A stretch of DNA of 64,000 nucleotides from Shewanella subflava (GTDB lineage: Bacteria > Pseudomonadota > Gammaproteobacteria > Enterobacterales > Shewanellaceae). Below the pieces are notes generated by a model. The model worked only from the letters and a program-made list of their open reading frames with translations, was not told the DNA's origin and ran no database searches. Both the position numbers and the translations under genes were made by a program. Where the stretch lies: assembly GCF_025971955.1 (NCBI RefSeq), contig NZ_JAPDMX010000012.1, positions 124,001 through 188,000 of the forward strand. The letters are read 5' to 3'. Positions 49,051 to 57,551 of the stretch are shown here, piece after piece (position 1 is the first letter of the stretch; each line of letters opens with the position of its first letter).

Positions 49051-49286
49051 ATTGGCTATTTTTTGTCAAGGAGTGCGGTCATCATTTGCTTTAATTGCAG
49101 CGCAATGGCATATCAATAATTCTTTATGCTGGGAACATTATGCACAGTGCCAACATTACCTCTGCAGTGGATTTTGATAAGTCATCCACAAATAACCGTA
49201 CAACGATTCATTCATTTTTCACCCTAGGTTAAACACTCGCGATGTGGATTAAACCATCGCGAGTCAATTATCAGACCCTGAATGGG

Positions 49287-49781
49287 TTACTCTAAAAATG
49301 CCGTGGGAAAGTGAGCATTTTCGCCTTTTACCTCCAAAGCAGCTCGGTATCTTATCACCCCGTTTTTCCAGGCAACATCCTCTAACGTAAGTTGGTACTT
49401 GCCTGCTGTTAACTCTTCCATTGCGATGGCGCATTCCTCAGTATCAATACAGCTGGTGTGCTGCGCTTGATGCCAAGCTAACTTATATTTACTGGAATAA
49501 GGCCCAGGCTTAGGATATCCCATAAATAATAAGTTAAATGCGTTGGCTCCGATCACCGCTTTATCGTCATCTCCAGTTACGTTAATAATGATGGTGCCGC
49601 TTTCTGGTTCAGTGCTCACAAGAGCAACTTCGATAACGGAAGTATCATTAATACTAATGGTGGTTGCTGGTGGTTCAGGAGGCTCGGGGGGCGCTGTAAC
49701 ATTATCATCGTCAGAACTGTTGCAGCCGAAGAGCAAAACGAAACTGCATCCCATCATTAGGCTAAGTGTTGATTTTTTCAT
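49287..49781 (-). CDS. Hypothetical lipoprotein, linked to the dihaem cytochrome
   Basis: A 164-residue lipoprotein: signal peptide with lipobox LFGC (Cys20), then an acidic linker NSSDDDNVTAPPEPPEPP, then a beta-rich domain (VALVSTEPESGTIIINVTGD, FNLLFMGYPKPGPYSSKY) with a CIDTEEC cysteine pair. It follows the cytochrome gene by 17 bases and is probably translated with it, so a role as partner or anchor for the cytochrome is plausible. No family is recognised. Confidence 0.75.
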   Translation of the reverse strand: MKKSTLSLMMGCSFVLLFGCNSSDDDNVTAPPEPPEPPATTISINDTSVIEVALVSTEPESGTIIINVTGDDDKAVIGANAFNLLFMGYPKPGPYSSKYKLAWHQAQHTSCIDTEECAIAMEELTAGKYQLTLEDVAWKNGVIRYRAALEVKGENAHFPTAFLE

Positions 49782-49798
49782 GTCTAGGCTCCTATTGA

Positions 49799-50608
49799 TT
49801 AGTGGCCGCCATGACAGGTGTCACATGCCATGTTGGTTTTCACACTCGGAGCAAAAGTTGAGTCAGCCGTATGGCAAGATTGGCAACTTTCAACCGTTGT
49901 TGATACGGGGTGATCATTCACAGTTTCACCATCAAATGCTTTGTTTAACATCACGACTAACTCATAAACGACCGAGGCTGATAATTGTTTGCAGCGCATG
50001 CCTTTTTCATTGAATGTCTTACCATTTTTACTGGCCCACAAGCTAATAGAAGAATGGCACAAAACAGTATTTGCAGCCGTTGGGCTACCCACTTTAGCGA
50101 GGGTTTCAGCTTTATCAGCCCCGATACCATTAAGGAAACTGTCAGTTTGAAATGGTAACGCTTCGTTTTCATAAAAACGCATCACCTGGCTTAAAAAACT
50201 GTTTGCTGGAGAGCCGTTAATAGAAAGAAGATTGACTAACATACCCGCTGCGTTGATATTGCCGCATACGGTTCCCTCACCTAACATGCCTGCATAGCCA
50301 TAGTGGGCCATGGCTGTGGGTACTTGAGCAAATTTTTCAGCATCAGGAGAGTTTGATTCGGCTAAGCTTTGAATAATGCTGTCAAATACCTGATACATAC
50401 AGCCATTACCGGTTTCATAAGCACGTTTTGCAACAACCATAGGATCGAGTTTTACATAAGCTAAGCGAGTGCCTACCTCTAATTTCCATTCACCAGTGTC
50501 TGTGGCAATTGCCGCTAATACAGGATTAGCTACCAACGCCCCACCAACTGCCGCAGATGAAACACCAATTATGCGTCCAATAGCTTGTCTTCTGTTTAAT
50601 GTCTTCAT
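49799..50608 (-). CDS. Tat-exported dihaem protein, split-Soret cytochrome-like
   Basis: A 269-residue protein. The N-terminus LNRRQAIGRIIGVSSAAVGG is a twin-arginine signal, so it is exported folded. The middle matches the C_GCAxxG_C_C redox family (GNGCMYQVFD, then GYAGMLGEGTVCGNINAAG). The C-terminus carries two haem-binding motifs, CQSCH and CDTCH. This combination is that of split-Soret cytochrome c of sulfate reducers. The start at ATG 50608 is preferred to earlier in-frame codons because it creates the Tat signal and GAGG precedes it. A lipoprotein gene follows, and a ToxR/ToxS-like pair is divergent. It is probably an anaerobic respiration component, but its donor is unknown. Confidence 0.8.
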   Translation of the reverse strand: MKTLNRRQAIGRIIGVSSAAVGGALVANPVLAAIATDTGEWKLEVGTRLAYVKLDPMVVAKRAYETGNGCMYQVFDSIIQSLAESNSPDAEKFAQVPTAMAHYGYAGMLGEGTVCGNINAAGMLVNLLSINGSPANSFLSQVMRFYENEALPFQTDSFLNGIGADKAETLAKVGSPTAANTVLCHSSISLWASKNGKTFNEKGMRCKQLSASVVYELVVMLNKAFDGETVNDHPVSTTVESCQSCHTADSTFAPSVKTNMACDTCHGGH

Positions 50609-51136
50609 ACATACCCTCATTTTTCTATTATTTTCATCACAAGTAACATTGAAGGGATCTAAGATGATTAACATCACGGCCTTTATGGGGGCTTGGTATG
50701 TCAGACCATTCGATAACATTTGCAATAAAAAACCTGCAAATGAAGCGACCTCGACCTTGTTACTGGGTTAATTCAATAATGGCGTGTCATAAAAAAAGAA
50801 ATGAGGCCGAGGTCAAAGTAATTTAGCCATTAATAAGCGCACTCAAAACCACGTTGCAACATAAAGACAATTCACTATAAAACGCCAACTTTTGAGTTGA
50901 TACATCTAAAATGCAGTAAAAATCAGAGTGTAATACTAATTACCAAGTATTTTTTTATATATTATCGCCAATAAAATGTGATGATTATCACGAGGGTGCT
51001 AAAAGACCGTTCTTGGGGAGGAGAATTATTGCAAAGTACAGCGGATGGCAACGGCAACCAAAGTGTGAGTTGTAAGGCGGTTTCATTTTAACAACTATCG
51101 TAAAATTAACGATATCGCTAACAAACAAGACACATT
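50609..51136. other. Divergent regulatory region, cytochrome and regulator pair
   Basis: About 530 bases without a gene between the cytochrome start and the ToxR-like start. It holds a near-consensus CRP site (50977-50992) and is otherwise AT-rich. Both promoters should lie here. No other palindrome was seen by eye. Confidence 0.6.
50977..50992. promoter_or_regulatory. CRP-type binding site
   Basis: TGTGATGATTATCACG fits the CRP consensus TGTGA-N6-TCACA with one mismatch in the last base. In Shewanella CRP is the main regulator of anaerobic respiration, which fits a dihaem cytochrome gene. Position suggests control of one or both divergent genes. Confidence 0.65.
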
Positions 51137-51886
51137 ATGAGGCTAAAAGTATTTGAGTTTGATATCAGCAACAGTGTGTTGATTAATACCCAGACTCAAA
51201 CTCAACACCATCTGACGCGAACGGAAGCACAAGTACTTGAGCAACTGGCCAATCACCCCAATCAAGTGATGTCCAAAGGGCAATTATCATGTGCGGGTTC
51301 ACAACAAGCGGTAATGAGTGAATCAGCCGTTGCCAAGGCGATTTTCACCTTACGTAAATACTTTGGTGAGCCCTATATCGATTTAATTGAGACGTTGCCG
51401 AAAAAAGGCTACCGCTTAAATATATCCACTCCTCCACCAGAATGGCAGCAACAACTTGCCCAACGAAAAAAGCTCATTATTCTAGCCAGCTGTATGATGT
51501 TGATAGCGGCAATAACATTGATCACCGCCATGCACCAGTATATTTGGTTTAAAACTGCGGAGTCTCCAGTAAGAGAAAGCCGTGTTGTGACATTAAATAA
51601 CCACCAGCAAATTGAATTGATTTGGCTACAATCACCCAAAAAATCATCGCAGCAAGTTTCTAATATGGAACAAAAAATAATAACTGCGTTTAATTTATGC
51701 CCGATTGTTAAATGGCGAGATGTGTATTTAGCGTTCTCCAATGATATGCAGGTGCTGAATATTTCTATGCAAGGCTATTCAAGCAATGGTGAGTTACTGG
51801 TGAGAAATATAAAAACCAGTGATTTTAGCTTGCAACCCAATTTTATTTCCCCAAATTGGCTGCAGGAGGTATCACTCTGTGACTAA
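51137..51886 (+). CDS. ToxR/CadC-like membrane winged-helix regulator
   Basis: A 249-residue protein. Residues 1 to about 98 form an OmpR-type winged helix (LTRTEAQVLEQLANHPNQVM, then VAKAIFTLRKYFGEPYIDLI and LPKKGYRL). A single membrane helix follows at about 112-132 (KLIILASCMMLIAAITLITA), then a periplasmic domain of about 115 residues without recognisable motifs. Such proteins read signals outside and bind DNA directly from the membrane. The stop overlaps the next gene start by eight bases, giving a coupled pair as in ToxR-ToxS or TcpP-TcpH. It is divergent from the cytochrome operon, a likely target. Confidence 0.85.
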   Translation: MRLKVFEFDISNSVLINTQTQTQHHLTRTEAQVLEQLANHPNQVMSKGQLSCAGSQQAVMSESAVAKAIFTLRKYFGEPYIDLIETLPKKGYRLNISTPPPEWQQQLAQRKKLIILASCMMLIAAITLITAMHQYIWFKTAESPVRESRVVTLNNHQQIELIWLQSPKKSSQQVSNMEQKIITAFNLCPIVKWRDVYLAFSNDMQVLNISMQGYSSNGELLVRNIKTSDFSLQPNFISPNWLQEVSLCD

Positions 51887-52403
51887 AAAAGTGCAGTGGT
51901 TTGGTGCTATTTGTATTAGCTTACTGCTTTGCAGTTTGGTGATTTATCAACATATCAAAGCGTCTGAAGTGAATATCGTTTTATCATGTCAAAATGAACT
52001 GGTCGCCGCCGCCCCTCAAACCCAAGCCATTGAAAAAAATATAATGATTGCTGATTTTAGCTTGCAAAAACGTTCTGCCAGCATTAGCTACCGCTATTTT
52101 TCTGCAGACGGTGAGCCCATTGCAACACTGCATGTGCAAGGGGGTATTTTAAGTGCTTATAAAGAAAAGAACATTTACATTCTAAATCTGACCCAAAGCA
52201 AACTGATTCGCCATAACCAGCAATTGTCATTACCGCAACATGCCACGCATGTACAAGCATTCGCTTTACGTAATATTGCTAAGGAAGGTGTTCATAATCT
52301 AACCATTCAGATAGTGAAAACTAATCCAAACAAAAATTTAGCATTGTTGTATTTTTTACCGAGCACTAACATTTGTGCCTGTAGCTTGATTACTATGGAT
52401 TAA
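51879..52403 (+). CDS. ToxS-like membrane partner protein
   Basis: A 174-residue protein with one N-terminal helix (VQWFGAICISLLLCSLVIYQ) and a periplasmic domain. The start is GTG at 51879: it overlaps the regulator gene by eight bases and has a very strong ribosome site AGGAGGT eight bases upstream. Small, low-similarity periplasmic partners that stabilise ToxR-like regulators have exactly this layout, so the assignment rests on architecture and position, not sequence identity. The end CACSLITMD contains two cysteines. Confidence 0.65.
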   Translation: MTKKVQWFGAICISLLLCSLVIYQHIKASEVNIVLSCQNELVAAAPQTQAIEKNIMIADFSLQKRSASISYRYFSADGEPIATLHVQGGILSAYKEKNIYILNLTQSKLIRHNQQLSLPQHATHVQAFALRNIAKEGVHNLTIQIVKTNPNKNLALLYFLPSTNICACSLITMD

Positions 52404-52427
52404 TGCTAGTACCAATAAACTTAAAGC

Positions 52428-53837
52428 TTAGCTATTACTGACCACTTTGTTACCCAGACTGTATAAAACCAACTGCGATAAAATAGTCACTACCACCGCA
52501 ACAAACATCATCTTGAGGCTATCTTGACTGACGGCTTGAGTGACTAAAGACCCTAAAAATAAACCAGATACGGCCACAAACCCCCATAAACCTGCAAAAC
52601 TTAATCGCTTCAGTGATGATGTTGAAACCGGCGTAAATAAGCTTGAATGATGGCTAATCCAACCGATAAATAATCCGGTAATCAGGCTACAACCACCCGC
52701 CCCCAATAATAGCGGTACACCGGTAAGTTCTAAATCAAAACAACTGGTTAAATAAGCAAGAATAATTCCCAAAGTAAATAGAACTTGACCAAATACCACA
52801 CTATTATTGGTAATGCCTAAGGCATGTTTAACCTGTTTAATATCCATGTCATTACCAGTGACTTGAATAATGTCCTCATTGCTGATAATTAAATCGGGAG
52901 TGATTTCAATATCAATGCCCTTTCTGATGTAGCGAGAAATTAATATGCCTCTTGGGGACGTTTTATTGAGGTTGTTTTTCAAAGCCAGCAAGGATGAGTT
53001 TTGTAAACCGTGCTGGTTAGCCACAATTTGAAAATGTTCTTCAATAATGTTGTTTTCTAAAGGAAGTTCAGTCCCTAGTACATTATCCTCTAGGTAGTAA
53101 AGACTATTACTGGTACCTGTCACTGTAATTGTATCACCGGCATTGACTGTATTCCGATCTGTGTCTAGTGAGCCTTTTTGCAATTCAAATACCACTTCTA
53201 CCGCTGGGGTATTCAGTTGGGTTAAGGTTTTGCCAACCACTGTGCTGTCTGTATTCACCTTAAAGGCACGTCTGACAACATTTTTAACGCTGTTTATTTG
53301 TTGGCTATCATGCAGTGAGGTGGCTTCAACCTCGGTAGATACAGAATTGATGAGCTGAGTTGGGGCATACCATTTTTTCAGCCATGGTAGCTTGCGAGTA
53401 GCAATGATTATCGGTAAAAGCGCGCTGGCAAACACGATCACGTCTGAAGTAGAAATGTGGTCAGCTGCAAGTCTTAACACCGCGATAGATTCGATGCTGA
53501 AAACCCAATATACAAATGCAATCGCGGTGAAGGTTGTAAAACATAACTGCAAGACTTTTATCAGAATCGACTTTTGGTGCGCCTGAAGATCCTGAGTAAA
53601 GATAGACCCTCCTAGATAAGCCACCACATACACAAATAAGCTGAAAAATAGCCAGGTTAAACTAGGATCGTTAGCGCCTCCAGCTAGGCCAACAACGAGC
53701 CCTACCAGCAATGTGCTTAAAATTGTGCCTAGCGAGAATCGACCTAAGTTAATTTTGCCCACCACAAACCCTAAAACAAGGGTGATCAGCAAAATAAAAT
53801 AGGCTGAAGAGGTAAAGATGTGTTCAAGTATTGCCAT
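52428..53837 (-). CDS. Shortened AAE-type transporter (AspT/YbjL-like)
   Basis: A 469-residue membrane protein with the layout of aspartate:alanine exchanger-type transporters: an N-terminal membrane half, two central RCK_C-like domains (about 190-255 and 265-335, with STVVGKTLTQLN and LIISNEDIIQVTGND), and a C-terminal membrane half. Full family members are usually about 550-560 residues. Here the segments that in the family carry the pore motif near the end of each membrane half are missing or very short, so both halves look trimmed. No in-frame continuation is visible past the stop at 52428. It could be a specialised variant or an inactive one. It converges with the ToxS-like gene. Confidence 0.6.
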   Translation of the reverse strand: MAILEHIFTSSAYFILLITLVLGFVVGKINLGRFSLGTILSTLLVGLVVGLAGGANDPSLTWLFFSLFVYVVAYLGGSIFTQDLQAHQKSILIKVLQLCFTTFTAIAFVYWVFSIESIAVLRLAADHISTSDVIVFASALLPIIIATRKLPWLKKWYAPTQLINSVSTEVEATSLHDSQQINSVKNVVRRAFKVNTDSTVVGKTLTQLNTPAVEVVFELQKGSLDTDRNTVNAGDTITVTGTSNSLYYLEDNVLGTELPLENNIIEEHFQIVANQHGLQNSSLLALKNNLNKTSPRGILISRYIRKGIDIEITPDLIISNEDIIQVTGNDMDIKQVKHALGITNNSVVFGQVLFTLGIILAYLTSCFDLELTGVPLLLGAGGCSLITGLFIGWISHHSSLFTPVSTSSLKRLSFAGLWGFVAVSGLFLGSLVTQAVSQDSLKMMFVAVVVTILSQLVLYSLGNKVVSNS

Positions 53838-54251
53838 TATAAGCTCACTTCTTAGTGCTAAACATGATTAAAGTCTGTCATTTTCCTGCGGTAATGAATA
53901 AGGGCAAAAAACTGCGAGAATTGAGTTAAACTTGCAGTTAAAAAACCGTTATTAAACGCAAGATTATTGGTTTTTTATCAAAAGTCACAATCGTGTTTGA
54001 TGGATGAAGCCCTACGTTGAGGCAATGGTGACCAGATGAGTCATCATCAGGTAAAAAGCGCTTACTAAAAAGCTTAAGAGGATGTTGATTTATAGACAAT
54101 AAAAGACAAAATCTAAGGCTGGAGTAAAAGGGTTACCAGACTATTGCCATCCTAAAATGGCTAAATTAATTATCAAAAATGAACGTTTTCGATGGCAACA
54201 GTGCAACCTTGCCCCCGAGTAGAGGGGCAAGGTCAGTAAAATTTTTTGGGG
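53838..54251. other. Intergenic region between transporter and LysR genes
   Basis: About 414 bases without a gene. A strong hairpin (CCTTGCCCC at 54207-54215 with GGGGCAAGG at 54224-54232) lies 20 bases past the LysR stop and probably acts as its terminator, despite a poor T-run. The region nearer 53850 should hold the transporter promoter. Confidence 0.5.
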
Positions 54252-55151
54252 CTAGTCACTAAGTTTATTGAGGTAGTTATCAATACACGCCATGATCGAT
54301 TTTTTAATGTCGACATTTTGTTTTGAATGTTGGCACCACAAGGACACAGGCACTAAAACCGCTTCTTTAATTTCATCTGCTGCAATTTCAACCAAACCAT
54401 TGGAAAAGTGCTCCAATTGGTTGATGAACGAAGGAAACAGTGCCCATCCCAACCCTTCTTGCACCATTTGAATCATTAAGGTTTGCTGATCTACCACTTC
54501 ATAGTTCGACGAAACAATAACCCTGTTAGCCATATCATCATCCAGCATCGATTTCAGCACAAACTGCTTGGATGATTTCATCGTGGTAAATGTTTCACTC
54601 GGGGGTAATTTAGCTAATTGAGTATCTTCGCCAGTAAATGGCATAAAACTCATACTATGTAATAGCGATGCATTTAAACTATTGATAACTTTACTTGTAA
54701 ATACATTCACTAAACCAAAATGAATTGAACCATCTTTTATGCCCTCTTTAATTTCCTGCTTGCTTCTAACTAGCCAATTAACATTCATAAAGGGAAAGTC
54801 TTGCAGTAACTGTTTGCGGATTTGTGCCAGTATCTGCTGGGGAATAAAGCTAGCATAGGCGAAATTGATTGATTCTAATCCGCCAAATGACAGGCTTAAC
54901 GCAACGCGATCAAAGGTACGAGTTTGCTCAATGGCTTGCTTAGCATAATGATAAAGTAAGGTGGCATCTTGTGTTGGCTCAACTGAGCGGCCAATACGTT
55001 CAAACAATGTAATGGCAAGCTGATCTTCTAGGTTGGTGATCACCTGACCAATCGTGGTGCGATGTTTATCCAGTTTTACGGCGGCTTTACTAAATGCCTT
55101 TTGTTCATAAACCGTTACAAAAGCAAGTAGTTGCTCTAAGCTGAAATTCAT
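54252..55151 (-). CDS. LysR-family transcriptional regulator
   Basis: A regulator of about 299 residues. The N-terminal helix-turn-helix reads FSLEQLLAFVTVYEQKAFSK, AAVKLDKHRTTIGQVITNLE (recognition helix), then QLAITLFERIGRSVEPT. The C-terminal effector domain has the usual two lobes, with VQEGLGWALFPSFI. The second of two adjacent ATGs (55151) has better spacing to GGAG than 55154. The gene stands alone between spacers, so its targets and inducer are unknown. Confidence 0.93.
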   Translation of the reverse strand: MNFSLEQLLAFVTVYEQKAFSKAAVKLDKHRTTIGQVITNLEDQLAITLFERIGRSVEPTQDATLLYHYAKQAIEQTRTFDRVALSLSFGGLESINFAYASFIPQQILAQIRKQLLQDFPFMNVNWLVRSKQEIKEGIKDGSIHFGLVNVFTSKVINSLNASLLHSMSFMPFTGEDTQLAKLPPSETFTTMKSSKQFVLKSMLDDDMANRVIVSSNYEVVDQQTLMIQMVQEGLGWALFPSFINQLEHFSNGLVEIAADEIKEAVLVPVSLWCQHSKQNVDIKKSIMACIDNYLNKLSD

Positions 55152-55387
55152 CATTTTACTCCGGCTAACATTGACAAGGTGCCAATATCAGCAGTTATTC
55201 AAGCGCAATTAATTATGGTTAAATTACCACATTCAATTTCAATTGTTTAAATATTTTGGCGGGTAAGTGCTAACGTTCATCAAACGAATGGTTTATTCGA
55301 CCAGGTCGAATACGTTTAGTGCGCTGTTAAGCCGATGGGTTGAAAATAAGCGGCGTTTTTTGAACGAAAGCGGGTGCGTTAATGTTT

Positions 55388-55417
55388 GCGTAAAAAAAAG
55401 CCCGCAATCATGCGGGC
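55388..55417 (-). terminator. Rho-independent terminator
   Basis: GCCCGCA (55400-55406) pairs with TGCGGGC (55411-55417) over ATCA, followed on the minus strand by eight T residues. It lies about 30 bases past the stop of the gene at 55446 and serves it. Confidence 0.92.
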
Positions 55418-55445
55418 AAAACTTTCTGGGGAGATAGGGTAAAAC

Positions 55446-55874
55446 TTATTTGTACTCAACCACTTTAGCTACATAGGTAAATTGTCCTGATGTGCCATGG
55501 TAGTCACGGTATAAATCGATTGAAAAAAAGGTTGGGTTATCCTGATTGATACGTGCTGCAATGCGTTGACTAACCACTTCAAGGTCAGTTTCGCCATAAA
55601 TATTAAACTTTTGCACTTGCTCTAGGTTTCTTTCTTCAGCTTGATATTTAGTGATATAAATTTCACTGAACATATCCTCAATAAAACCTGTGTACTCAAT
55701 TGATTCAAAACTGGCTTCTTCATCAATCGTAATAAAAAACTCAGATTCTTCCGTTACCGTGACCAATTGTTCCATTTGGGGTTCAACTTGTTGCATATCT
55801 TGGTCGTGAACCTCATTAGCTGATAAGTTTGCAGATAAAGCTAACAGGCATAGAGTAATAAGTGTTTTTTTCAT
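55446..55874 (-). CDS. Hypothetical exported acidic protein
   Basis: A 142-residue protein with a signal peptide (KKTLITLCLLALSANLSA, cleavage after SANLSA) and an acidic mature chain: QDMQQVEPQMEQLVTVTEES, then FINIDEEA-like (here FFITIDEEASFESIEYTGFI), and a C-terminal beta-like part ending YVAKVVEYK. It might be distantly related to small periplasmic stress proteins, but I recognise no family. It is monocistronic with a clear terminator, so it is probably expressed. Confidence 0.65.
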   Translation of the reverse strand: MKKTLITLCLLALSANLSANEVHDQDMQQVEPQMEQLVTVTEESEFFITIDEEASFESIEYTGFIEDMFSEIYITKYQAEERNLEQVQKFNIYGETDLEVVSQRIAARINQDNPTFFSIDLYRDYHGTSGQFTYVAKVVEYK

Positions 55875-56144
55875 AATGTTACCTTCATTTCAATTGCTAA
55901 GAGTTTTGCGGCTTTATGTACGTCATTGAAGACTCACGTTATGGGCCGTTGTACTTAATTGAGGCCAGTATAGGGTGAACACCAATAAAAGATTAATCGC
56001 ATATGTAGGACGCAACCCTCGTATTGAACCCTCAAATTAAAATGTCGGACATTGCAGGGTTTCATCCTACAAACAGGATGTGTCTGCACAGAAGACTTAG
56101 GTTAAATTGTGTCCATCAGATACGATTTAATCCAGAGGTCAATT

Positions 56145-56558
56145 ATGAATATAAACACTAAAACACTTTTACTTGGCGCAACTTTACTTTTATCAGTATC
56201 AACTTTCGCTAGCGCCAACATCATTGTTGATACTAAAGGTATCGACACCCAGCAATACCATGCAGATATGTATGAATGTGAGCAACTATCATCGCAGGTT
56301 GATCATCAAGACACAGATTCTTTAGGCCGCGACATCTTAAGATCAACAACAAAAGGCGCGCTAATTGGTGCTGCAGGTAGTGCAATAGGTGGCGGCAGCG
56401 GCTCAAAAGGTGCCAAAGTCGGTGCAGGACTTGGTTTAATTGGTGGTGCGTTGAAACATGGTCGTGAAAAACGTAACGCAGAAGCTAATTTTGAAAATCA
56501 AACCGATGAGGTTATGCACAACTGTATGGTCGGTAGAGGTTATACTGTACTTAACTAA
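56145..56558 (+). CDS. Exported glycine-zipper protein
   Basis: A 137-residue protein with a signal peptide (NINTKTLLLGATLLLSVSTF, cleavage near ASA) and a glycine-zipper stretch at about 75-105, GALIGAAGSAIGGGSGSKGA then KVGAGLGLIGGALKHG, of the kind found in membrane-inserting outer membrane proteins. Two pairs of cysteines flank it (YECEQL and HNCMVGRG). ATG 56145 is preferred since AGAGG lies just upstream. The function is unknown; a structural or stress role at the envelope is possible. Confidence 0.72.
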   Translation: MNINTKTLLLGATLLLSVSTFASANIIVDTKGIDTQQYHADMYECEQLSSQVDHQDTDSLGRDILRSTTKGALIGAAGSAIGGGSGSKGAKVGAGLGLIGGALKHGREKRNAEANFENQTDEVMHNCMVGRGYTVLN

Positions 56559-56883
56559 TATAAAGTAAAGGTTAACCTGTATCATTGACCTTTACCTTAG
56601 ATAGCACTATGGGTTTGTATTCAAAAATGCCGTGAATGTTCACGGCATTTTGCTATCTGAAAACGATTTGCCCATATCACTATTGCACAAATTATCTTGG
56701 CAAGGCTTATGTTTGACGCTAAGTTCCTTCATTTTTGTTACAGCCATCTTTTTGTTTGCTTAAGTTGAGATGATATCGTTTAGCTTTAAGATATCGACCA
56801 GGTGCTGACTTTATAGAAATGCCTATACAAACACCCGATAACTTAGAATAATACCGCTATAATTTCCTGTTGAATCAAATCAA
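56559..56883. other. Intergenic region with two inverted repeats
   Basis: About 325 bases. GTAAAGGT near 56565 pairs with ACCTTTAC near 56587, and an excellent hairpin AAAATGCCGTGAA (56634-56646) with TTCACGGCATTTT (56649-56661) follows. The second is a probable terminator of the glycine-zipper gene. Nothing else is supported. Confidence 0.6.
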
Positions 56884-57357
56884 ATGTCTATTGAAATCGA
56901 ACGAAAATATCTTGTGAACAATGACACGTTTAAACACTTATCGCATAAGGCGATACGTATTACCCAAGGTTATTTGAATTCAGATAAAGCCCGCACGGTA
57001 AGAGTGAGAATGATGGGTGATCAAGGCTTCTTAACCATTAAAGGATTAAGTGATCAGGCGGGATTATCACGGTTTGAGTGGGAAAAAGAAATCAGCATGT
57101 CTGAGGCGCAGGCTTTACTTAAGTTATGTGAGCCTGGGGTTATTGATAAAACCCGCTACTTAGTTGAATATCAAAAACAAATTTTTGAAGTGGATGAGTT
57201 TTATGGTGAGAACCAAGGGTTAATTGTGGCCGAATTGGAGCTCACAACAGCACAACAAGCCGTGTCTAAACCTGATTGGCTAGGTGACGAGGTGACGGGT
57301 GATAAGCGTTATTACAATTCTACTTTGATGAAACAGCCGTATAGCCAATGGGCTTAA
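56884..57357 (+). CDS. CYTH-domain protein, triphosphatase-like
   Basis: A 157-residue single-domain CYTH protein. The signature EIERKYLV is at the very start (residues 3-10), followed by alternating basic and acidic strands of the tunnel fold: KARTVRVRMMGDQGFLTIKG, RFEWEKEIS, KTRYLVEY, FEVDEFYGENQGLIVAELEL. Short CYTH enzymes of this type are usually inorganic triphosphatases. Members fused to other domains act as adenylate cyclases, but no such fusion is present. The gene stands alone, and its physiological substrate is not known. Confidence 0.88.
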   Translation: MSIEIERKYLVNNDTFKHLSHKAIRITQGYLNSDKARTVRVRMMGDQGFLTIKGLSDQAGLSRFEWEKEISMSEAQALLKLCEPGVIDKTRYLVEYQKQIFEVDEFYGENQGLIVAELELTTAQQAVSKPDWLGDEVTGDKRYYNSTLMKQPYSQWA

Positions 57358-57444
57358 GTGACTAAAGTTAATTTAACCGCTCTTTCATAGCGTGTGATTT
57401 AAAGAGGCTTTTTATTAGCCACTTTTTTCGATATATTACAGTCC

Positions 57445-57543
57445 CGAGGACGACCTCGACTAGTGTGATTTACCCATCATATTATGGCGTATTACATTAG
57501 CATCAAACGGGGACGGCCCCATCTGTTAATGATCAGATAGGAG
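57445..57543 (+). ncRNA. Structured 5' leader, possible cis-regulatory RNA
   Basis: Three successive hairpins precede the gene at 57552: CGAGG-ACGA-CCTCG (57445-57458), GGGG-ACGG-CCCC (57509-57520) and ATCTG/CAGAT (57521-57538), the last running directly into the AGGAG ribosome site. No known riboswitch family is recognised. A role in controlling translation is inference. Confidence 0.4.
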
Positions 57544-57551
57544 CCTATAAC

